Shown here: positions 56,350 to 64,000 of the stretch, piece by piece
Position numbering within the stretch: position 1 is the first letter of the stretch
Layout: the number at the start of each line of letters is the position of its first letter
Assembly (NCBI GenBank): GCA_006386115.1
Contig: VFIW01000043.1
Coordinates: 248,001-312,000, forward strand
Origin: Globisporangium splendens
Lineage: Eukaryota; Oomycota; Peronosporomycetes; Pythiales; Pythiaceae
Length of the DNA stretch: 64,000 bases
Direction: 5' to 3'
Program-made: the position numbers and the translations under genes
The notes under the pieces: generated by a model
What the model was told of the DNA's origin: nothing
Database searches by the model: none
What the model saw: the letters and a program-made list of their open reading frames with translations, nothing else

Positions 56350-57657
56350 ATGCCGAATCATAACGTGTATGCGTTCCTGGATGAAATGGTGCGCGAGTAT
56401 GAGGAGAAGCTAGTGCTCCAACTTGCTGCTCAAGTGTTCTCCGAAAACAAACGCGGCGACGTCGTCCCGAATGTCCAAGTGATCCGTCTTCTCACCGACC
56501 AGTTTCTCTGTGGAACGTTTCCGAGGCAAGCTGTACTCAAACTCGTTGCCAAGTACGACGTCGATGAAAGCGGAGCGCTCGACGCTCAAGAAATGCTGCA
56601 ACTGATGCGGCACTTGAACTATAGCACTGGTTGCTGCGACGAGTGCTACGAACCGATCGGCGAAGGCGAACACGGCTATAGGTGCATGAACAGCGCGTGC
56701 TATGACGTTGGCTACTATTTGTGTTCGTTTTGTTACACAAATCGGCACCGTTCCGTCCACAGAAGCCACCTGTTTTCTCTGGTATCCGGCATCAACGACG
56801 AAGCTGTTTTCCCACCCGGTACTGGATCATTTCTCATGGGGCAAGTCACGAGCCTTTTTTCGGAACTGGATGCCGACAATAGTGGAACGGTCACGCACAA
56901 AGAGTTCAGGATTCATTTCCGCGAGCAAGGCTTTCAAGAAGCTCTAATCGATCACTTGCTGCAGTTCGATCTCGACGGCGACGGCATGATCTCGATCAAG
57001 GAGCTGACGTATCTAGTGGTGGGCTTGAGCACGACTCGAGTATGTCACGAGTGTCACCGCTACGAGCTGGTCGGATCAAAATGCTTGAAGAGCTGCTTGG
57101 AATGTACAGCTGGCTACAACATCTGCAACGATTGCTACAAGACCAATCGCCGACACAACCACCCGCATAGCCTTTTCAAATACGCAGAGACGTTCCAACT
57201 GTGCGAGACTGGGTTGTTCTACCAGCGCCAGTACGACGGCACTTTGGAGCTGCGCGTCGCTGACCGTCGTCTGTTCGATCTCTACGGTCCATTCATCCAG
57301 GACAAGATGCAACGAAAGCTTGTTCTAGGCGGCACCAGCGAGTCGTCCAAATCACCCCAACGCCAAAGAGATTTCAAACCAAGGACGAGCTACGCTGCAG
57401 AAGACGTCGGTGCGAGCATTGGTAAGGGGATTGGAGAGTATCTTGCCGCGGAATATCTGTCTGAAGATAATCAAGATGCTAGTGCATCCGCAGTCGAAGG
57501 AATCGGGCGCATCGCTGGGGTGGTTGCAGACATTTTCCTCCCAGGCGTGAGCGTTCTCGTATGGGCGGGCATCAAGATGCTCAAAGGAGCGTTCAAGATG
57601 TACTGGAAGATGGCATCTCCACAGAAAAAAATGCTGAAGGCAGCGTCTACATACTGA
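56350..57657 (+). CDS. EF-hand and ZZ zinc-finger protein, copy B (chimeric unit)
   Basis: 435 residues; the translation is the same as that of copy A throughout. The 5' flank differs from that of copy A immediately upstream of the ATG but is the same as that of copy C; the 3' flank is that of copy A. The gene thus combines the copy C promoter with the copy A 3' half, as expected of an unequal crossover product. If real, copies A and B make the same protein under different promoters. Confidence 0.9.
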   Translation: MPNHNVYAFLDEMVREYEEKLVLQLAAQVFSENKRGDVVPNVQVIRLLTDQFLCGTFPRQAVLKLVAKYDVDESGALDAQEMLQLMRHLNYSTGCCDECYEPIGEGEHGYRCMNSACYDVGYYLCSFCYTNRHRSVHRSHLFSLVSGINDEAVFPPGTGSFLMGQVTSLFSELDADNSGTVTHKEFRIHFREQGFQEALIDHLLQFDLDGDGMISIKELTYLVVGLSTTRVCHECHRYELVGSKCLKSCLECTAGYNICNDCYKTNRRHNHPHSLFKYAETFQLCETGLFYQRQYDGTLELRVADRRLFDLYGPFIQDKMQRKLVLGGTSESSKSPQRQRDFKPRTSYAAEDVGASIGKGIGEYLAAEYLSEDNQDASASAVEGIGRIAGVVADIFLPGVSVLVWAGIKMLKGAFKMYWKMASPQKKMLKAASTY

Positions 57658-58568
57658 CAGTCCTCTTGACGCTAAAATTTCTTGGCCCAGAATCAACTTC
57701 TCACATACACTATGTATATAAAGAAGGACCGAATTGGGGTGTTTCGTCACTACAATTGCTGTGTTTCAAAAACACACTACACAGCAATGTGATCCAACTT
57801 ACCCAAACTCTTGACATTACCGAAACGGAATGAAACAACTCACCGAACTCGCCTGTCACGTGAATGGTCACTTGAATAACTCACCCTTTAATCTCCAGTA
57901 GGTTCATGCAGCTGTCGATCTCTTTCGGTGGGTACCTTCCGCAGGGTTCACCACACCGTTTCATAGACCTCTCTCTTTGATCCTTCTCGAATGCTACCTC
58001 GTGGCCATTTCATCACCAGACGATGTGCGCGTGTTCACACAGCAGCTGGCAATGCAACAGACGAGCCCCTGATCACAACCATCTCGGGATTTTCTCGTGC
58101 CTGAGGCAACTTCAAGTTTTTCTCCCATGCTTCCTATTCGCCATGCTCAATGCACTTGGACCATCCTTGATCGAAACTCGGTTCAGCAAAATAAGCCTCT
58201 CAATTCCATTCCGCCATTTTCTTCGATGCGTGGTCCTGAACAGTATGGACTACGTTTCAGACAAATGCAACCCGACCACGTTTTTTTCTTTCCAAATCTC
58301 GCGTCAGTAGTTAGCAGACGAGCAGTCGCTCCAAACACTTTAGACGCAGCATAAATACCTCACTTCAAAACTAACCCCCAAGCACGTTCGAAGTTCCAAC
58401 GGCACCAAAAGCAGGAGCATTTTCGGGACGTCTTCATTTACTGCTGCGCCTACGGACGTCACAGCTGCTCATTTCGGAATTTCCCACCTCCAGTCTCAAG
58501 CATCTCGTCAGCATTATCCCGTCGCCTTATTGCCGAGTCTGAAGGCCACCACTTCACTAAAACAGACC
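57658..58568. other. Spacer B-C, 911 bp
   Basis: Copy of spacer A-B. Contains the copy B 3' region and the copy C promoter. Confidence 0.7.
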
Positions 58569-59795
58569 ATGCCGAATCATAACGTGTATGCGTTCCTGGA
58601 TGAAATGGTGCGCGAGTATGAGGAGAAGCTAGTGCTCCAACTTGCTGCTCAAGTGTTCTCCGAAAACAAACGCGGCGACGTCGTCCCGAATGTCCAAGTG
58701 ATCCGTCTTCTCACCGACCAGTTTCTCTGTGGAACGTTTCCGAGGCAAGCTGTACTCAAACTCGTTGCCAAGTACGACGTCGATGAAAGCGGAGCGCTCG
58801 ACGCTCAAGAAATGCTGCAACTGATGCGGCACTTGAACTATAGCACTGGTTGCTGCGACGAGTGCTACGAACCGATCGGCGAAGGCGAACACGGCTATAG
58901 GTGCATGAACAGCGCGTGCTATGACGTTGGCTACTATTTGTGTTCGTTTTGTTACACAAATCGGCACCGTTCCGTCCACAGAAGCCACCTGTTTTCTCTG
59001 GTATCCGGCATCAACGACGAAGCTGTTTTCCCACCCGGTACTGGATCATTTCTCATGGGGCAAGTCACGAGCCTTTTTTCGGAACTGGATGCCGACAATA
59101 GTGGAACGGTCACGCACAAAGAGTTCAGGATTCATTTCCGCGAGCAAGGCTTTCAAGAAGCTCTAATCGATCACTTGCTGCAGTTCGACCTCGACGGCGA
59201 CGGCATGATCTCGATCAAGGAGCTGACATACTTGGTGGTCGGCTTGAACACGACCCGTGGGTGTGACGAATGCGGGAGTCTGGAATTGATTGCGCTAAAG
59301 AATCTAAACAATTGCTTGGAGTGCATAGCCGACTACGACATCTGTGACGCTTGCTACAAGACCAACCGCCGACACAACCACCCGCATCGCCTGTTCAAGA
59401 CCGTCGACACGTTCCAGTTGCGTGAAGCTGGTCTGGTATACGAACACCAGTATGGCAACACTTGGGAGCTTCGCGTCGCTGACCGTCGTCTGTTCGATCT
59501 CTACGGTCCATTCATCCAGGACAAGATGCAACGAAAGCTTGCTCTGGAACAACCAGACTCCTGCGTTGCAAAGCAGTTTGCTGGGCACATGCTCGAGGGG
59601 ATCGGAGAGTCCCTCCTCGAGGACTATCTTTACGATGCGGGTCAAGATACGGGCACTGGCATAGCCGCAGAGCTGGTTAATGATTTGATTGCGGACGAAT
59701 CAATCAGCAGCGCCGTCGGGATGGTTGCGGACATTTTCTTCCCAGGTGCGAGCATTCTTGTTTGGGCAGGATGTAAGCTACTAAAGCAGTTGTAA
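58569..59795 (+). CDS. EF-hand and ZZ zinc-finger protein, copy C (diverged 3' half)
   Basis: 408 residues, intronless. Residues 1-225 are identical to copies A and B (EF-hands 1-3 and the first ZZ). The second ZZ is changed (CDECGSLELIALKNLNNCLE ... YDICDACYKTNRR) but keeps its Cys pairs. The block ELRVADRRLFDLYGPFIQDK is again shared, after which the tail differs and is shorter (FAGHMLEGIGESLLEDYLYD ... GVMADIFFP-type end, LVWAGCKLLKQL). The sharp change from identity to divergence at 59189 points to gene conversion or crossover in the 5' half. Confidence 0.9.
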   Translation: MPNHNVYAFLDEMVREYEEKLVLQLAAQVFSENKRGDVVPNVQVIRLLTDQFLCGTFPRQAVLKLVAKYDVDESGALDAQEMLQLMRHLNYSTGCCDECYEPIGEGEHGYRCMNSACYDVGYYLCSFCYTNRHRSVHRSHLFSLVSGINDEAVFPPGTGSFLMGQVTSLFSELDADNSGTVTHKEFRIHFREQGFQEALIDHLLQFDLDGDGMISIKELTYLVVGLNTTRGCDECGSLELIALKNLNNCLECIADYDICDACYKTNRRHNHPHRLFKTVDTFQLREAGLVYEHQYGNTWELRVADRRLFDLYGPFIQDKMQRKLALEQPDSCVAKQFAGHMLEGIGESLLEDYLYDAGQDTGTGIAAELVNDLIADESISSAVGMVADIFFPGASILVWAGCKLLKQL

Positions 59796-61067
59796 GAAGT
59801 GGTGCAAAAGAAAGCATCTCCAGAGTGAAAGTCTCGGTGTGTTGTTAACCAAAGAAGCGAAAAAGACAAGAAGGACGACGACTTTTTCTTTCTTTTTTTT
59901 TTCAGAAGCTCCGCTCAACAATCAATCCACAGCAAAAGATCTCAATTCGGCTCTCTAAAGTGTTGACTATCAAACTTGGCAATCGATTGCATCGGTGGAA
60001 ATCATTTATAGGAATCTTTACTGTGCTATCTCACCTGCGAGTGATGGTCGTGTCGTCCGCTTGTGAGTTCACTTGAGCCACGAAAGAAACCCACGTTCTG
60101 GAGATCGAACTCGCTGAGGACGGCCACAGCATTTCAGCCAACACAGCCTCCCCTCCACGTGAATACGCCAGCGATTCCTGCTGACTTCGGTCTTGGCGAT
60201 AAAGCTGTCATCTGGAGGCGTATGGAGGTTCTTCTTGCTGAAGAGCGAACACACTCTGGTTGTCGACATGCACAATGAGGTGCGAACATGAAGATTGAGA
60301 GGGGTGGTCTGAGATCATTGGGTGTACGAAGAGCCCATTCGATGATCTGCGACAAGCCGTGACTGAAGAAGTCACCATTTCGTCATTGAGCGTTGGCGTG
60401 GAGTACATTATTGCCGCGAACTCAGAGTGTCAGCTGCAAAGCGCTAAACGCACAAACCTGCTATTAATGACAACACATTTGCATGCCCAGTCAATCAAAT
60501 CTCGGTGACGCATCAATTAGGTGTGCTGTGGGCGCATGAACAGCTCACTAGAAAGTGCCTTGATAGCATCGTAATGCACACGCGCACACTCTTTCATGAA
60601 AATCTCGACATGTTGGCATACAGTTTGAAGATCCAAAATGATCGACTGACGATGGTCACATCATTAGTCGAATGGTCTCGGGAGCTGTGCAGCCGACTGA
60701 TCCCTAATAAAGCTGCTCATACTGACACCTGGCGCTAAAATGCCGATTGTGTGCCAAGGCGCAGCTTTGGCAATAAAGAGTCGTACAACCAGATCAAGCC
60801 AGTGTTCTTTTCGGAGGGATCATGATCTCCAGATGGACGGGAAGGTGATGATATGCCTTGCTACAGTATTAAGCCACGAACGTTCCTGCTTCCCAGCTGG
60901 TGTCGCGGCGGCTCTTTTGTGACGCGTGTGCGCAGGGTCAGTGTCCTCCTACTAAAATACTAAACTGTGACTAGAAAGCGCCCGTCGCGAACACGGCACA
61001 TGCGCTTCCGTCTCATTCTGTAATTCGCCTCCTTCCAGCCTCATCGCCTTACGCTCTTGTGAATAAA
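59796..61067. other. Gene-poor spacer, 1.3 kb
   Basis: A T-rich tract lies at 59883-59903, just after copy C. Otherwise AT-rich with no exon I can support. The final part should carry the LPMO promoter. Confidence 0.5.
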
Positions 61068-61906
61068 ATGGTGTCCACTGGAGTGATTGCCAGCCTCGCA
61101 CTCGTCGCCACGTTTGTGCACCAAGCGGAGGGTCACGTGTACCTGACGCAGCCGTTGGCGGAGTTCAAGAAGGGTGCGTCCAAGTCTAGCTGGGTCGCCG
61201 AGTTCGCTCCACCATGGGAAGGCACGTTCAAGACCGGTGCGCAGTACGCTGCCGTGGCGCCAGGCAAGGGCTACAAGGATCTGAAGTCTTTCTTGGAAGA
61301 CAAGGGACCAGTGTGCGGTAACTCGCTGCCGGATGCCAAGCCTAAGCCCATCCCAAGCGACGGCGTCATCAAGCTCGCGAGTACGATCGAGCACGCGGGT
61401 CCGTGTGAAGTCTGGTTTGACGACGTGCGCGCATTCCACGACGACGACTGCGAGAAGACGTTCGGCTCGGCGACGTCGTTCAAAGTGGACTTCTCGGCGT
61501 GCAAGGGCTCCTGCATGCTGCGTTTCTACTGGCTTGGCCTTCAAGATGGTGGCAAGCGCTGGCAATCGTACAGTACGTGGAGTGTGCTTTCTGTGTGTCT
61601 CATGGATTGTGACTGCTGCGCTAATGCTTTTGTTTCTGTTTGTACATTTTTGTAGAAAACTGCATTCCTCTGACCGACGGTACTAGCTCCGGCAGCAGCA
61701 GCTCCACGAAGACGCCAGTCCCAACGACGAAGAAACCATCGTCCAAGACGCCGACTCCGACCACCGCGAAACCCACCCCAACGACCGCGACCCCGGCGCC
61801 AACGGAAGACACCGTGGATGACGAGTACGCGAGCGGAAGCAACTCGACGACTCCTTCCACGGCGCCATCACCAACCAAGAAGTGCACAGCCAAGCGCCGC
61901 TCGTAA
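61068..61906 (+). CDS. Probable AA17-type lytic polysaccharide monooxygenase, two exons
   Basis: Exons 61068..61572 and 61656..61906 (join phase 1) give 251 residues. The signal peptide (MVSTGVIASLALVATFVHQAEG) would be cut before HVYLTQPLAEF, leaving the amino-terminal His needed for the copper histidine brace. Further blocks: EHAGPCEVWFDDVRAFHDDD, supplying candidate second His residues, ACKGSCMLRFYWLGLQ and YKNCIPL. These resemble oomycete AA17 LPMOs, which oxidise pectin. The carboxy end is a Ser/Thr/Pro-rich linker of about 75 residues without a visible binding module. At the stop, CGCTC|GTAAGT is a possible splice donor, so a further exon cannot be excluded. Family assignment is from memory of conserved blocks, not from a search. 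Confidence 0.72.
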
Positions 61907-64000
61907 GTGTCGTAGCACTCTGTTTCCTGGTGAGTAGATTACAAGATTATATGTAGTGTCGTCTGGAGTAGATATATCTGCATGTTTCAGTCCATAGACT
62001 GCACCAATCGGACCATGCTGTAAACTGATCTCGAGTCAACTACAACGGCATTTGAGTAATGACACGGTTGCAAAAGCTTCTACATGGGCTCACCATCGAT
62101 TATCGTTCTGTTGAAGATTACTGTGTTGCAAAAGCGAGAGGGCTGTCATCCCCCAGATTCAGAACTTTTGCTTTGACAGAAACAGCCGCTGATGGCTTCG
62201 CGTGTTCCATGGTCGCTGATCTCCAACTTTCACGGGAAAGCCAGCTCCAGGCTGGGAAACCTCTCGAACAGACATGGCCAGTTTTGTAGAGAGTTTGGAA
62301 AGAGTCCTCTAAACGACCGATTTGGCTCGAATTTGAGATTTTTTGGGGGAATCTATTTCGGTGACGATAGGGAATCTCGCCTGAATACAGGAGAATGACT
62401 GACTGTGCTCTGCGCATTGCCCAATCAGGTTCTTTACATTTTTTGGGAAGGAGCATCCGCTATTGACAGAAATCCCCTAGGTCCACCAAACGCGTCCTTG
62501 CAAGGCGCAACACGAGCCGTTACGACAGCGCGCGCTGTGTGATGTGAAGCACTCAACATTGCGATGTGTGTCATTGATCGACTGTTGCGAGCCCCTACCA
62601 TCCTAAGGGGGTACCGAAGTACCTTGTTCCAGTTCAGTACATTTGATATCTTGTCATTTTGGCGATTCGGCTGAGATTTTTAAAACACCCCTTCAACGTG
62701 ACCGTGAGTGTCCCTCAGTAATTGCTCTCTTTCTCTCTGAAGACTCGCTGCCAATGCTTTCACAGTCGTGCGGCGTCGCGTCGAGACTTGTGGATACAAA
62801 AGATGATAAGCCTCGAAAAATGCTGTGAGATGATGCTTCATACGACAATCCGGATGGCCCAGCCATCGTACGAGACCCTCTCGCGAGATTGAGACGACTC
62901 GTTCGCAAGAGTACGCCAATCGCATTGTAGTGTAGAGGCAAAATTCACTGCACGCGGTATAGATACTTTGGTTTTGTGAAAACTTGCTGGGAAATTTCCC
63001 TCTCCTGCATGCAGTATCAGAAGGTCCAGACGAAACAACACAAGTGCTGGGTCTCTCATTTTGATCATGGGTGAAAGCGATCTGTTGTTGACAACAAGCA
63101 GACGATCTTAGGAAACCCTTGTGATTGTCCATAGCTCGGTGTGCATAGCGGGTCTCGAGCCAAAACGCAGTCCTTCACATCGTGGCATCACCGAAAGTTG
63201 ACTATTGGCGCAGGATAACAGCGTGAACGCATCTAAAACACCTGGCCATCACATTGACGTATCGGTGTGTGTTTCTGGCTCTACAATCGTACATTTTGCG
63301 AGGGTGACCCCACACTGTTCGCCAGACAGATTGCCAAGCTGCAGCCCAGAGCGACTGCGGAGGCACAACGTTGATCACTTCTACCAAAGTCAGTATGCTT
63401 CTAAACAGCTCATTTGTGTCGGTTGATCTGGCTAATAAAGACTGTAGCCCCAATTTTGGATGGAGGAGGAGGCACTTGGGAAAATAATCCGTTTTGGTTG
63501 CTCAATTGCTTGTTTGTACAAAGTTTTGTATGGTAGGCAACTTGGACATAAACTGAAAAGTGCAAAATAAAACCCTGAAAAATGGGATAAAAATAACCCG
63601 TAACTTTCAAGATCAGGGTGTTAGGAGGTTGCTGCCCAATCACGCTGCTGTGTTGGGTCTGAGTGGCAGTTCCCCTGAACATAAAACACTACGTTTCAGT
63701 GCAATATTTCGTGCTCAGTCTAGTTATTAGGTGCTTTTTGCATTTTTCAGTTTTTATTGCAATTTTCAGTCTGCTCAGTTCGTTTTTCAGGTTCTCTCGA
63801 TAACTTTCAGTCATTTGTCTGTTTCGAGGTTCATAGGATCCAGCGCAAGCAAGTCTGACGACAGTGTGCCACTGTCCGAGTTTCGGTGGAACCAGCTGTC
63901 GAGTGAACCGAGACTCAAAAGGCACATCAAAAGGTGAGTGCTGACTCGAAAATACAGTCACAGCAGCATTTGAGATAGAAATGCAGGATGGGCATCCATC
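61907..64000. other. Gene-poor window end, 2.1 kb
   Basis: No full gene recognised. An 11-base word (GTTGCAAAAGC) occurs twice near 62067 and 62122. Near the end, about 63845-63934, a short open stretch (DDSVPLSEFRWNQLSSEPRL) runs into a good splice donor (AAAAG|GTGAGT at 63935). It may be an exon of a gene continuing outside the window. Confidence 0.4.
63845..63934 (+). CDS. Possible partial exon running off the window
   Basis: An open stretch with coding-like composition ends at a GTGAGT donor (63935). Pyrimidine-rich tracts with several AG acceptors lie just upstream (63750-63810). The gene would continue beyond 64000. No family recognised; the reading frame is uncertain. Confidence 0.25.

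Larger units (their letters stand above)
54130..59188. repeat. Tandem repeat, period 2,219 bp, two full units plus 621 bp
   Basis: Unit 1 begins at the base before the copy A ATG (54130), unit 2 at 56349 and the partial unit 3 at 58568. Gene, 3' region and following 5' region recur with a constant offset of 2,219 bp. I saw no mismatch between units 1 and 2 on reading. Unit 3 matches until 59188; the first difference is at 59189 (a synonymous T to C in EF-hand 3), after which differences become frequent. Confidence 0.92.

Noticed and set aside
1..64000. CRISPR arrays, bacterial operons, rRNA or tRNA genes, viral inserts
   Set aside because: No direct-repeat arrays with spacers, no ribosomal sequence and no convincing tRNA cloverleaf were seen by eye; spliceosomal introns throughout show a eukaryotic genome. 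A tRNA scan could still find a single gene I missed.
61907..64000. LTR retrotransposon fragment in the window end
   Set aside because: Some stretches look unlike gene spacers, but no long terminal repeats, primer site or polymerase motifs could be found.

Overview
This window looks like nuclear DNA of an oomycete (water mould), most likely of the Pythium/Phytophthora side. The pointers are: compact genes with introns of about 55-160 nt with GT..AG ends (often GTACGT/GTGCGT donors), short spacers, many genes with no intron, a probable AA17-type lytic polysaccharide monooxygenase (a family known from oomycetes), a flagellar-type protein (CFAP97/Hemingway-like), and MORN, EF-hand and ZZ proteins. 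Species cannot be fixed from the sequence alone. No bacterial, viral, CRISPR or organellar signal was seen.

Layout. 0-7 kb: a CAMK-like kinase (minus), a 2.7-kb gene-free stretch, then a TIP41/TIPRL gene in eight exons. 7-14 kb: a DODA-type extradiol dioxygenase, a lysine-rich type I membrane protein, a NIPA/DMT-like transporter, a second basic type I membrane protein and a CENP-B/Tc5-like DNA-binding protein. 14-25.5 kb: an intronless 4.1-kb ABCC transporter, a VTI1-type SNARE, a small secreted/membrane protein, a PhoD-like phosphatase and, divergent from it, KAE1/OSGEP. 25.7-36.3 kb: an approximately 1,700-residue armadillo-like/PH protein with an apparent in-frame TAG, a CFAP97-like acidic protein, and an AT-hook plus telobox-Myb protein. 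36.4-40.5 kb: three more DODA-type dioxygenases, one with a signal peptide. 40.6-47 kb: VMA21, divergent from an AMSH/STAMBP deubiquitinase, a KH-like protein, and CIAPIN1/anamorsin. 48.5-53.3 kb: a second PhoD-like phosphatase followed closely by a MORN/IQ protein whose frame can be reached by splicing. 54.1-59.8 kb: a very recent tandem triplication (period 2,219 bp) of an EF-hand/ZZ gene, the middle copy being a promoter/3' chimera. 61-64 kb: the LPMO gene and a gene-poor end.

The exon models here were built by hand from splice sites, reading phase and known protein-family conservation; every model closes in frame. Most genes are unrelated housekeeping functions (vacuolar ATPase assembly, TOR signalling, tRNA t6A, cytosolic Fe-S assembly, ESCRT deubiquitination, vesicle fusion). 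The accessory interest lies in the dispersed paralogue families (four DODA, two PhoD, three EF-hand/ZZ), which show recent duplication, intron change and gain of a secretion signal.
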